This document shows, one piece after another, positions 11,647-21,640 of a DNA stretch of 64,000 bases. Origin of the DNA: Guyanagaster necrorhizus (lineage: Eukaryota > Basidiomycota > Agaricomycetes > Agaricales > Physalacriaceae). Position 1 is the first letter of the stretch, and every line of letters starts with the position of its first letter. Below the pieces are notes generated by a model. It saw only the letters and a program-made list of their open reading frames with translations. It made no database searches and was not told where the DNA came from. Position numbers and translations under genes: made by a program. The DNA is taken from positions 942,100-1,006,099 of the forward strand of contig NW_025064883.1 of the NCBI RefSeq assembly GCF_019112545.1, in the 5' to 3' direction.

Positions 11647-12757
11647 TTTCCCTCAGTTTCGAATACTACTTCAGCTTAGTCCCTGCTTATGCTTTCTGTG
11701 TTGTGGCAATAGCATCGTTCGTCGCCTTTATTTTCTTTGTCAACAAGAGGTCGGACCCATATAGCACATTCCATTACACTCTGAACAAATTACCTGGGGA
11801 AGATCCAGACGCACCGCCCAAAACTGAATGGCTGAATATGGGTTACTGGAAGGTTAGTGCCAACGATTCAAGATCTTACCTATCAAAGGACCCCCTGGTT
11901 ACGCCACGTCTGTAGAACACCAGTGTCTTCTCTGAAGCCTGTCAAGGTACAAGGTAATGCCATGAAAGCATTGACAGTTGTCCTGATCGTCTTTGTAGCG
12001 CTCGCTTTGAAGCTCATCCGTGCTGCTGACTGCCAAGCTGGGGACAGAATTCTTGGTGGGTCCTGTATCCACAGAGTGACACGGATGCCCTTTATTTCAT
12101 ATTGGTCCCATAGATGTTGGACATGGTAGTGGGGAGTCGCTCATCCTGCTTCTCTCCCACCCAGATGTTCCACGTCCCTCCAAGCTGTCAGGAATTACAA
12201 GTCTTCCTGCACATCACCAGCGTTCTCGTGAGCGGATTGCGAGCATGCGGCTCCGGAACCCGGGTATCATCGAACCGAAGCTTTACCTCGGAGATGCAGT
12301 CTATCGACTTGGGAGAGAAGATCACCCACTCGGTTCCAATAACGCTGATATGTACGACACTATTCTTGCTCTTGATTGTGCGTATCACTTTCACACGCGA
12401 CGGGAGTTTTTACGACAGTCGTTGTCACATCTTGCGCCTGGTGGGAGAATAGCACTTGCAGACATATGTTTCCCGACGACTCGGAAGACCATGAGCCTCA
12501 GGACGAGGGTTCTGCTGGAGATTCTAAATATGATACCCAAGGAGAACATAGTTTCGCTCGAGGAATACGAGGCGGACATGCGAAATATGGGTTACGTGGA
12601 TGTTAAATTAGAGGACATCAGCGACGAGGTGTTTCCTGGGTTTGTACGCTTTCTGAAGAGGCGTGGGTGGGGCTGGCGGATATTTGGGAGAGTGGTGACG
12701 GAAATTGCGGGCCGGGCTCGATTTGTAGTAGTGAGTGGCTGTGCAGGAGCATTGTAG
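11643..12757 (+). CDS. Membrane-anchored SAM-dependent methyltransferase
   Basis: Class I methyltransferase of 313 residues, substrate unknown. An N-terminal membrane segment (residues about 10-35, VPAYAFCVVAIASFVAFIFF) supports the ATG at 11643. The lead-in LNMGYWK..NTSVFSEACQ is followed by SAM motif I (RILDVGHGSGESLILLL), motif II/post I (PKLYLGDAVYRL), DTILALDCAYHFHTR, and motif III (LAPGGRIALADICF). Three introns (11853-11915, 11947-11998, 12056-12113) restore one continuous frame; exons of 210, 31, 57 and 644 nt sum to an exact multiple of three. The domain resembles sterol- or small-molecule methyltransferases. It starts inside the stop codon of the upstream gene and stops 21 bp before the VAM7 start. 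Confidence 0.85.
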
Positions 12758-12778
12758 GCTTGTTCTTGTCCATGAACG

Positions 12779-13861
12779 ATGACGGCGATTCAACAAGTGT
12801 CGATTGTTGACCTCCAGGAGCGTTCTGAACCAAAGCGACATACTGTCTATCGAATCGAAATAAAGGCTCACATTCAGTCATGGACCATGTGGCGCCGTTA
12901 CTCAGAATTCGACGACCTCCACACTGATCTCGTCCAGGCAACAGGCTTGCCCCCGCCAGCTCCCTTGCCCCCAAAGCACAAATTCTCCCTTTTTCGCTCC
13001 CGTACCGACTCCCAGCTTCTCACTCAGCGCCGTGCTGGTCTTGAGACCTACCTACGCGCCATTATCAGTGCCAAAGATGACCAATGGCGCGAGACCTACC
13101 CCTTCAAACAGTTCCTTGGAATCCCCATCGGCAAGGCGGCAGCCGTCAAGAATGCTCCCACCCATTTCTCTTCAGCCTCTTGGTTAGACGAGTATCAAGA
13201 AATACAGACGCGTCTCCGCGACGTCAGGGCCGACATAAACCGCCGTGAGGCGTTCTCCACCCAGGGCGACGTCAATGCCTCACACAAGTCCAACGTCAGT
13301 GCCAAGCAGAAACTCGCAGGAGTCTTGGCCCGTATTGGCACGCTCGGAAAAGGGCTTCAGGAGCTTGCAGTGGGTGGCATGAGTCAAGGCGAGTTGCAGA
13401 GACGGACGGACATGGTTGCTCGGCTTCAGGATGACTGTGAGAAGCTGGGAAAGATGGTTACCGTCGCTCGAATGACGTCGGCCCGAAGCGGCGGTGGTGA
13501 TGCTGCACCCACAACTAACCTAGCACCCTCCACTGACCGTGAGGCGCTTCTCGGTCCCGCTTCTAATACGTTCACAAGGGTGACAAGAGTATTCGGTGCA
13601 CCCTCGGTACCTCAGGAGACAGAGGAGACCAGGCCACTCGATAATCATGGTCTTTTGGGTTTCCAGCAAACCCAGATTGAGCAACAGGACCAGCAGCTGT
13701 CCATTTTAACGACAGTCCTACAACGACAGCGGCATTTGGGGGAGGCCATTGGAGCTGAGATAGCCTACCAGAACGACATGCTAGATGGACTGTCAAACGA
13801 CGTAGATCGAGTAGGAGGCAAACTTTTGTCGGCAAATAGACAGCTGGGCAGGCTCGGTTAG
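12779..13861 (+). CDS. VAM7: VAM7-like PX-domain Qc-SNARE
   Basis: Vacuolar/endosomal SNARE for homotypic fusion. The single 360-residue ORF has no intron. The N-terminal PX domain (residues about 5-120) has the phosphoinositide-binding WRRYSEFDDLH, the proline loop (PPPAPLPPKHKF) and RRAGLETYLRAI. A central helical linker follows. A C-terminal Qc-SNARE motif (about 295-358) runs from QQTQIEQQDQQLSIL through LGEAIGAEIAYQNDML to DGLSNDVDRVGGKL. There is no C-terminal transmembrane anchor, as in yeast Vam7, which relies on its PX domain for membrane binding. It starts only 21 bp after the methyltransferase stop, on the same strand. Confidence 0.9.
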   Translation: MTAIQQVSIVDLQERSEPKRHTVYRIEIKAHIQSWTMWRRYSEFDDLHTDLVQATGLPPPAPLPPKHKFSLFRSRTDSQLLTQRRAGLETYLRAIISAKDDQWRETYPFKQFLGIPIGKAAAVKNAPTHFSSASWLDEYQEIQTRLRDVRADINRREAFSTQGDVNASHKSNVSAKQKLAGVLARIGTLGKGLQELAVGGMSQGELQRRTDMVARLQDDCEKLGKMVTVARMTSARSGGGDAAPTTNLAPSTDREALLGPASNTFTRVTRVFGAPSVPQETEETRPLDNHGLLGFQQTQIEQQDQQLSILTTVLQRQRHLGEAIGAEIAYQNDMLDGLSNDVDRVGGKLLSANRQLGRLG

Positions 13862-14002
13862 ACGGTCGTACGAATTTATAACATATCTGCATTCCCTTGG
13901 TTTTCATGTCTGTATGTAGTACTAGTGTGTGTGTGTATGATACATTATTCAATAGATAATCCATGGTTGAAGTTGATAACACAGTCTAACGATCCGTCTG
14001 CG

Positions 14003-15221
14003 TCAGGCCTTGGCCAAAAACTTTCCGACTCCCTGTAAGTCTATTAAAATCGAGATGTAAGGAACAAGACAATCACGTACCTCAAAGCAGGCAATCATGA
14101 TACCACATGCTGGTGCAATTTTAGCCATGCGCGGCGTAATTCCAGTGTACAAGGCTGAGGGTCCTTCTTTACGTACGATTTGGCTGAGAAGACCGATAGT
14201 CGATGTAACTTTGGGCGCGTCTGATGCTGCTCCCATGACCAGCGCTTGACGTCGGGTCTTGAGAACATCCATTGGCGACGTTATCAGTGCGGCGGCAGTC
14301 CCGCTGACAGCACCACACAAAAATGCGACCCATGCATTGCTCTGCCCCTGCCGAGCAAACCCTTTCTTCAAGGTCTCGTAGCTAAACCAGTAAAAACCTG
14401 AAAATGGCACATCCCGCCATAATGTAGGCCCAAGCCCCCTCCATAGACAACGAGGACCTTGGGTCTTGACAAGCTGCCGAATTGATGTGAGAACGGAACG
14501 TAGGGTATGAGGTTTATCTGCCGCGAGAGGTGTCGATTGTAGATTGGTCCGTACGAGTTCCAGTGGAGAAGCAATTGTAGATATTGTGGTACGAGCAAGT
14601 ATTCCCGACGTCAAAGGAACGAGATTATCATTGGGTAGTATTGGCGGAAGCACGACATTCAAAAGATGGTCATAAGTTAGCATGTATGCCGTTGAGGACG
14701 GAACCCCAATGACCCTGAGCTTCACATGAGGTCCATTGGCTGGCAAGAAAAGGGCAACGTACAATGTTGTTCCAGATCCCTTCCAGAGACCACGCAGACC
14801 TTCTGCCTTCCACACATGTTTTACTGCATCGTAAAATCCATTGACCCGCTCCGCCCTGAACACGCCGTTCTCCCAGACACAGACGAGCTCTTCCTCCGCA
14901 ATGGGGCGTGCCAACGACGACAGATTTCTTACACAGGGCCTATTGAGAGGCTGACAGCATGTATTAGGCGGTGGCCGTACGAACAGAGGCTGGGAGCTAG
15001 GTCGCTGTGTTTGTAGCCGTGTTTTGACGACGTCAAATGGCGTCACTGATAGAAAATAAGCAAAGTCTATATGATAGAACCATGCACTTACTAGTGAGCG
15101 CCGTCATCGTCGCGCCAGTAGCAGCAGCGGCGAGCTTTGCCTGGAATGGATCCAGGCCATTGTGGATGGACATTTGAGAGAAGGAGCCGGGGGAAATGAG
15201 CGAGTCAGCAAATTTCCACAT
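14003..15221 (-). CDS. MTM1: Mitochondrial carrier, MTM1/SLC25A39-40 family
   Basis: Inner-membrane carrier of the family that imports glutathione into mitochondria (SLC25A39/40) and in yeast affects SOD2 metallation and iron handling. Three carrier repeats are visible through their signatures: TPFDVVKTRLQTQ, ASPLELVRTNLQS and TSPMDVLKTRRQA. A long loop after the first signature (about 60 residues, with CCQPLNRPC) is a known trait of this subfamily. A 5' intron splits ATMTALT from MTPFDVV. Near the 3' end, a GTACGT donor with the acceptor ACTTACAG joins IACFE to GVGKFLAKA, a better family fit than read-through. The start is ATG 15221 (MWKFADS) or ATG 15173 (MSIHNG), both before the first carrier repeat. 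Confidence 0.88.
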
Positions 15222-15261
15222 CTGTTCTCCCGTTGTCTTATCAGATAATCCCGGCAAGCCA

Positions 15262-15273
15262 CGGCACGTGCCG
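15262..15273. promoter_or_regulatory. 12-bp palindrome with CACGTG core between MTM1 and eIF4E
   Basis: The perfect palindrome CGGCACGTGCCG lies in the interval between the divergent MTM1 and eIF4E starts, next to an AT-rich tract (15310-15345). CACGTG is the E-box bound by bHLH factors such as Cbf1. The site is plain in the sequence; its use is inferred. Confidence 0.35.
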
Positions 15274-15439
15274 GCCGCGGGGTACGAATTCGGCACCGGT
15301 GGGTTTGATTTCAAAAAATTTACAAATAAAAAAATTATTGCAAGTATCACCGTCTCACCGACCACATCTGTCATCGCTCCCATTTTGCGCTCGCCCCGTT
15401 CACAGTAGTGTTGAACAGCATACCCATTATTGACGCTCA

Positions 15440-16554
15440 ATGGCTTCTGCTCTTTCTGGTCCTTCTCTTGTGGCCTCGAGAGCTGCGCTCTCCGCTGCAT
15501 TGGCTGATCAATCTGATGCCGTCGACGATTCACTGGAACCGGGAGAAATCCAGGAAGTTGACATGCAGGCTCAGGCCGAGGGTATCCGAACTGTGTTCAG
15601 TGATCCCACCAATTTCAATGTCAAGGTATGCTCCGACGTCTGCATTGCTGGCTTAGTTGACCTGCCCCAATCTCACGCGACCTCGTCATGTAGCACCCCC
15701 TTTACTCCCCTTGGACTCTTTGGTTCGACTCTCCAGCAACGAAAGGCCGGAATTTGCCCCAAACACCCGTCTCTGCCTTTCCCCAGACACCTGTGCCTCA
15801 AACACCCGGAGTGGCGGCGGCACAAGGTTGGATGGAGGATATCAAGCGGGTGATCAGTTTTGACAGTGTCGAGGAGTTTTGGGGGTACGTTCCGACCGTC
15901 GCGTTCTTGTGCGTATGCTTACAAAATATCTTCTATCTCTAAAGCCTGTATAATAACATTGTTGCGCCATCTTCGCTACCGCAGAAGGCGAACTACTATC
16001 TTTTCAAGGTTTGTCTTGGTTCTCCACACTATTTGTAGTCATAGTGTCGATAATTTTCTCAGGAGGGCATTATCCCGGCATGGGAGGATGAAGCTAACAA
16101 GAATGGTGGAAAATGGAGCATTCAGTTACCACGAGACAAAAACCGAAACAACGTGGACAAGATGTGGCTTTACACAGTGCGTAGTGGCTTCTTTATCTTT
16201 CTTTATTCTCACTAATCTCTCCTTCAGATGCTTGCTGCGATAGGAGAGACATTCGACCCCCTTCTTACCGAAGCGACTAGCAATGGTGCTCCACCAAACT
16301 CTTTGATCACTGGCGTTATTGTTTCCATTCGCCCGCAATTTTATCGAATTTCCATATGGACACGACTCGCTCCATCCGCGGCAGATGAAGATGGGTTGAA
16401 GGCGCGGATTGAGGGAATAGGTCGACACTTCAAAACAAGTGTTCTCGGGTATCTCGAAGGGCAGAGACTCGCTGGCCCGCTGGCCACCGAAGTAGAATTT
16501 CTTTCGCACAAGGACTCGGAGAAGAAGGGCAAGGCAAAAAAGATAGTTGTCTGA
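15440..16554 (+). CDS. Translation initiation factor eIF4E (cap-binding)
   Basis: Binds the m7G mRNA cap and recruits eIF4G. Five exons (15440-15625, 15694-15884, 15945-16008, 16063-16176, 16228-16554) sum to 294 codons in frame. The first cap-contact region is HPLYSPWTLWFDSPA; then VEEFWGLYNNI carries the eIF4G-facing helix, EDEANKNGGKWSIQL gives another core tryptophan, and DKMWLYTMLAAIGE is the next core helix. The N-terminus is Ala/Ser-rich then acidic. An insert after WFDSPATKGRNL has PQTPVSAFPQTPVPQTP, a TP-rich loop not found in standard eIF4E, giving 293 residues against about 215 in yeast. The last exon ends in a lysine-rich tail (KKGKAKKIVV). Confidence 0.93.
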
Positions 16555-16726
16555 TATTCGCAGTGTGTTACGGGTTATTATATTTACATTTATCAATTGA
16601 CTACAAGTTAACCACTGGAAGGCACGTAAGATCAATGACAAGGTACTGACATCATAGACCGTCCTACTGCGGAGGAACGCCTTGCATCGCCACCTTGCAT
16701 CTCCAGCATCTCTATCTTTTACCATC

Positions 16727-18440
16727 ATGCCCGTTCCAGGTTTCTTACAATCTTTCGCAGACAGGGCTCAGTCTGCTATCAAAGATTCGCCTCTTGCCCA
16801 GCGTCTCCCAAGTCAGCATCGTCCAGGCAGCCCTGATACAAGCGGCCAGCCATCTGCCAATGAAGCCGCGTCCGGTGGCCACAAATCCCACACTTTAGAG
16901 GCAATCCAGTATCAGTTACGCAGTCTCGGACAGCAATACGGGTATTTCAATGTCCTCTCTTTGTCCATCAGAATCTGATCTCGGTTCTAGTTCGACTTCA
17001 CCAGTACAAAAGATCATCACCATCGAAAAGGGTGTTGCGATTGACTTTGATAGTGTATCCAGAGACTCCAAGGCACAGAGTAAAGAACTTTACACTTGGG
17101 GTCAATCAGAACTTGACGACCTGAAAGATGGTATGTTACCACACCCTGTCTCACTTCCATCATAGTAACACTTTTTGTATTCAGTGACTGATCGTCTTGC
17201 GTACCTTAACTTCGTTCACGGTTCACTTGCCAGCTCTCTTGCGGTGAAGTTGGACACCGCCCGAACGCCACTGAAGCAACTTCGTGATGCCGAGGTTGCC
17301 CTCACACCCCGCCGGAACATCCGCGCCGGACTACAGACTCAGCTCGCAAGGCTCGAACATGACAACCCCAAAGGCATGGAGAAGAAGATCAACGAACTCA
17401 AGGATCAGATCAAGAAAGCCGAGTCCGATGATCAACCGCAAGAAAGAGAAGTTGAGCTTTTGAAGAGAAAAGGTATCCGCGAAAGCGAACAAGCCAAATG
17501 GGATGCTATCCGTGAGGTATGTCTGTCGTTTGTCAGAATCCCTTGCTTGCGTCTAAATTGATAACTGTAGTACGGCGAAAAGCTTATTCTGTTGTCACAA
17601 GCTGCAAGTCCCGTCATTGCAGTGTTGCCGACGCTTCCACCTACCCAATCATCTCCGTACAGCGGCGCCCAAGCCACCGGTGCTGCGCGCGCTTCGTTGC
17701 AACGTGCCCTTGATAATTATAAAACTGGGCACATCAATCTTCCACCTCAAGTTGCGGAATCTGACCTCAGTCGATCTGATACTCGCAGCTTTGGCGAAAG
17801 CCATGCTAGTGAGCTCTCGAGCATGACCACCGATATTGCCGGTGCCACCAGCCCTGGTATTCCACTATCGCCGCCGTTAAATGCGACCAAGGAATCTTCA
17901 CAAGCAGCATCCGAGCCTACGAAGTACGACCCCCCATCTTCTCCTCCACAGACCCAACCTCCTCCAATCAACCCGTCCAACTTGAATCTCTCGCCGACAC
18001 CTATTCCTTCCTCTGGTAGTCCCTCATTCACGTCTCCCAATGCGTCCGGTGTCCCATCGAACCCGTCAAAGCCTAAGCTACCTCCGATCACGCCCACCAT
18101 AGCAGAAACGGGGGTACCCCTGGCTGCCGGTGAATCGGGACCTGGACCCGCAAGTGGTTCTTTGCATGGCATTAAGGCTTCGTCTCCGTCGGGCGGTAAT
18201 GGGTTTGTTTCTGCAGAAGAAGAAAAGAGACGACTTGCCGCGACGTATTCTCAGGCATACAATGCGCTGCCTACATCACAAACGGCCATTTCTACGCCTG
18301 AAAGTGCCGAAGAGGAAAAGAAGAGGCTAGAAAGAGAGGAAAGAGAGAGAATTCTGAGTGGGAATCATGGACCGACGGGGAGCGGAGGCAGTAACGCCAA
18401 GAAGGATGATGACGAGTTGCCGCCATACCAGGACATTTGA
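16727..18440 (+). CDS. PIL1: Eisosome core component Pil1/Lsp1
   Basis: BAR-domain protein that scaffolds eisosomes, the furrow-like plasma-membrane domains. ATG 16727 gives MPVPGFLQSFADRAQSAIKD. The BAR-type helices include ITIEKGVAIDFDSVSRDSK, KELYTWGQSELDDLKD|VTDRL, NFVHGSLASSLAVKLDTA, LRDAEVALTPRRNIRAGLQ and KWDAIREYGEKLILLSQAA, matching Pil1/Lsp1 order. The C-terminal half is long, disordered and Pro/Ser-rich, ending in a Glu/Lys helix (AEEEKKRLEREERERI) and DDDELPPYQDI. The PPYQ near the end is close to, but not, a canonical PY motif. Three introns are seen (near 16940, 17130, 17517). The disordered tail is longer than in yeast. Confidence 0.88.
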
Positions 18441-18845
18441 TTGTGTTGTTCTGGTATGGAGTCTGTGTTTTTGTATAAGGAACTTCGGATTTTGTGTCAG
18501 TAATCGATGTAGCAAGTATCTTACGCTTGTTATGCACACATGATCTCTAACATTCTTAATCGCTGTGCTCAATTCAGCTAGTCGCTTTCCGTGGTGGCGT
18601 TCTCTCCACATGCTCTACGTGGAAGGAAGGGCGGGCGATGATATGTCGAAGTCTGCCATTATGGTAGCAATTGTATTAGCTCTACGGTTCCGGACACAGT
18701 GTTATTATGCTAAGAAAAATGACGGATTAGGTAGTCCCATCGGACCCCGAAAATAAGTAGCAGACAAAGTAAGGTTAGAGAATACGAAAGCGAAGGAACG
18801 ATAACGACATTAAAAGCATCATACATTATTACCTCCATTATTTGC
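18441..18845. other. Intergenic between convergent 3' ends
   Basis: This holds the 3' flanks of the Pil1 gene and of the minus-strand coiled-coil gene. No coding or RNA feature was recognised. Confidence 0.5.
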
Positions 18846-20050
18846 CTATTCCGTTGCTTCCAGTTCAGTTGGACTCGGATGTGGCTGACATTGCTTCAGC
18901 GCCGCGACGGTAGCCTCCTGCTTGATGAGGACATCGCGAAGAGACAAGAACTATAACCCAACGGATGAGCAAGAAGAGGGACTCACGAAAAAAGAAACAC
19001 CGACCCTATGCTCCTCCGTCACGCATTGGAGATTAAGCTTTCGCGTCGTATTTTCCATATGTACCAGCAGCGTCTAAAAGGAGTGGAAAAAAAAAAAGCA
19101 AATGCCGCTCGGGGAAAGTCCGATTATGTAGACATACCCTTATGGAACGGCTACTGAGACCGCGATAATTGGAAACCCGCTCCAGAGGAACAGGTTGGGC
19201 GCCAGTGAGGTTGAGCTGCTCATGTAAATATATCACATATCGTTCCAAGCATTCGAGATAGTGCCTTTTTTTTTCATGTGAAGAGATGGAGTCCCTGCAG
19301 GGAGTTGATACTCAGCTCCAAAGTCCACGGGCGGAAAGGATTGGACTTACAGATCTGTTGGCGGAAATCCGATACTCCTTGCCATAGCACGACGGCGGGC
19401 TTTCCTGGCGGTATCGGCCTTGTCGGGACCAAAATCATGAGCAAAAGATTCAGACGGTTGGTCTTTAAGTAGCTCGCTGGGAGTGGGAAAGGTTAAGAGG
19501 GCTCGGTGGGAGGGGTTGCTGTTGCAAAAATTTACAAAAGGTTCGAGAGGAGGAGTTTCCAAAGGCACGGATGGTTGTAGAGGTACTAGTTCTGGATGAC
19601 TGCGCTGGGGGAATTTATCGGTATGTGACACTGGAAAAAGCAGGGAGTGAGAAGAATAATTGCCGAGCAACGGATACGATGAACCGGGCCGGAAAGGTGC
19701 CTCTTGAATGGGGTAACTTCCTGCTGGGGTTTCGGGATAAAACAGTGACGACGAGGGGGGAAGAGGAACCGGAGCATGAAGTGGTACATCTGCCGGCAAT
19801 GTGACGTCGGGTGCGCAAGTGTGAGTGGGCCAAAGTGGAGCAGAGCCCTCAGTTAACGGGTAGAACTGGACGGGCGAATAAGAATATGCCTCTGGAGACG
19901 GGTAGCTGGGAGTACGAGGACCGTCACTATCTGAAGACGACGCATAGATGCCCTGAAACGACAAATAAGAATAAGAAAAACAGAAAAAACAAAACTTACG
20001 GATGCATCGTAGTGGTAGTGGGAGTCGGGGTGGGCCTCTGAGAAAGGCAT
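18846..20050 (-). CDS. Unknown protein with conserved LECLE-coiled-coil module
   Basis: About 300 residues; function unknown, and I recall it only as a basidiomycete family. Exon 1 from ATG 20050 (MPFSEAHPDSHYHYDAS) splices via GTAAGT to GIYASSSDSDGPRTPSYP. A Pro/Ser/Tyr-rich disordered half follows, then a basic run (RKARRRAMARSIGFPPTD). The conserved module is SISSHEKKRHYLECLERYV, YLHEQLNLTGAQPVPLERV, SNYRGLSSRSIRTLLVHM, and a helical end (EEHRFLSLRDVLIKQEATVA). The stop is TAG at 18846-18848. Four introns keep a single frame. A basic stretch followed by Leu-spaced helices is compatible with a transcription regulator but does not prove it. The module aligns without gaps to the divergent neighbour at 20825. 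Confidence 0.72.
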
Positions 20051-20824
20051 GGGAGTAGGCTTAGAGGCGGCGCAAGGGATATGTATTTATATAATCAAGG
20101 CTCTGAATTAATTTTGTACTGCTTATTTGGCGAAAACATCAGTGCGATTGAGGTGTCCAAGTTGGGCAATTTGTGTTCCTTGTCGGTGGAGAAGCGCAGA
20201 AGTGAACCTAAAATTAACCCATAATCACAAAATCATTGAATTGAAAAAAGCAGATCCAGATTTCACGATGCTCTCCACCCAATTCGGCTGCCTGCGGGAT
20301 ATTAAGTATTTAGGCATTGGCGGCGTCGAGTCAACCTCGAGTTTTTTCTGCTTCGCTCTTTGGTTGTTTTGCCAGTGAATAAATTGGCTATCCGCGACAC
20401 GATCCGCTTGTCAGAGGGAAACTGAGCGATTCGTATCTTCATTCGACTTGACTGCAGGTCGAGTTCTCACGCTGCACTGGCGACCAGCTGCCAACTGAGA
20501 GAACCTCCAGAATCCGAAGCAAGAAGCAGACATTTCCATCCAGTGGATCTGCCAACAGACGGTCGTATCTTTCTTATGTTTTTGTAAACGAGTCAGCTTG
20601 GTTACAATGGTCAGCCCGTTTCTCTCCCTATGTAAATGGTCCGATCACTCACCGCTATTAATCTTGACTCAAACTCGAGGTATACATACAATCACCGGGG
20701 TGATTTACTCTTCTTTTGGGCGACAGGCTTCCCATCCTTCTAATTAACGTCTTTTGCCCGTCACCTTCACCTGCTCCCATATATATCGTCTACTTCCCGG
20801 TCCTTCCTACATCTCTCCTTTGCC
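20051..20824. promoter_or_regulatory. 774-bp divergent intergenic region between two related genes
   Basis: No gene was recognised. It separates the start codons of two paralogue-like genes, so both promoters should lie here. A pyrimidine-rich stretch (20710-20820) precedes the plus-strand ATG, as is common in fungal 5' leaders. Confidence 0.4.
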
Positions 20825-21640
20825 ATGGCCTCCCAAAGTTCTCAGTCCAGTTCTCAGTCTGAAGGTTCTCCTGCATCTCTGCCATTCCCTGCCCTCGCCC
20901 CGATCACGGCCGCCGAGCTGCAATACCCCGACTCACCGTCATCTCAGCCCAGGCAAGCCTCCGCCTCCAGAATAATTGCACATCCGTACGCTCGTCTGTA
21001 CGCCAAAAAAGAAGAGGGCAAGCGTCGCAAGATATGGAACCATGCCCTTGAAAAATCTATCTTTAGCGCGTACGAGTTGTAAGTCATTCCTGATTTCCAG
21101 TCACACTACTGGGTCTTATTCGCCTCTTTTTCCAGGTCCACACTGGGCGCCCCACATCGACGGACAATATACATGGCAAGCCTCGAGGCCCACATCGATC
21201 GCTTGCATGCCCAGCTCCTTAGGTCGGTCATGTCATCCCTTGATAAATTCGTTTTCTCTGACGCCGTGTTTCAAGTCTCGGATTTTGGCCGGTTGGCTTC
21301 GACGAACTAGAACCGTTCAAAGGCTTGAATTCAAAAACGGCAAAGGTTCGTTCTTTTACCTAAAATCTAAGCACCAGGTGACCCCATCCCTTGATTTTTA
21401 GAGTATGGTATCGGGCCTCCAGTACGACTCATCAATAGCGAAGCTCAAATTGCTCGAACTAGAGCGCGCGGTAAGTCTCAATGTTCGAAAATTAAATCTC
21501 GTTACACTGACGCCTTGCCAACACAGAACGACGCCCTGGTCCGTACTTTAAACCGTTCAGACCTGCCCGAACCCCATTCCGAAGAAAAAGTCTGTTGCAG
21601 GAAGCCGGATGTTGTCGGACCGGTATCGGCATCAGTCTGA
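20825..21640 (+). CDS. Unknown protein with conserved coiled-coil module, paralogue of neighbour
   Basis: About 190 residues, unknown function. Five exons: MASQSSQSSSQSEG..., a basic helix (YARLYAKKEEGKRRKIWNHA), then ELSTLGAPHRRTIYMASLEA and HIDRLHAQLL, spliced to SLGFWPVGFDELEPFKGLN, SKTAKSMVSGLQYDSS, IAKLKLLELERA and NDALVRTLN, ending at TGA 21638-21640. Exon 3 uses the acceptor TTTCAAG just before TCTCGG; only this choice keeps the frame and the LGFWPV text. The Leu-spaced helix (LKLLELERANDALVRTL) looks like a short zipper. Position by position it matches the module of the divergent gene at 18846-20050 (shared Y, LE, LH, QL, G, PV, GL, S). Confidence 0.72.

Noticed and set aside
15222..15533. 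Minus-strand extension of MTM1 with a hydrophobic segment
   Set aside because: It reads through the AT-rich divergent promoter and antisense to eIF4E exon 1; carrier proteins of this family start close to the first repeat, so the ATG at 15221 or 15173 is preferred.
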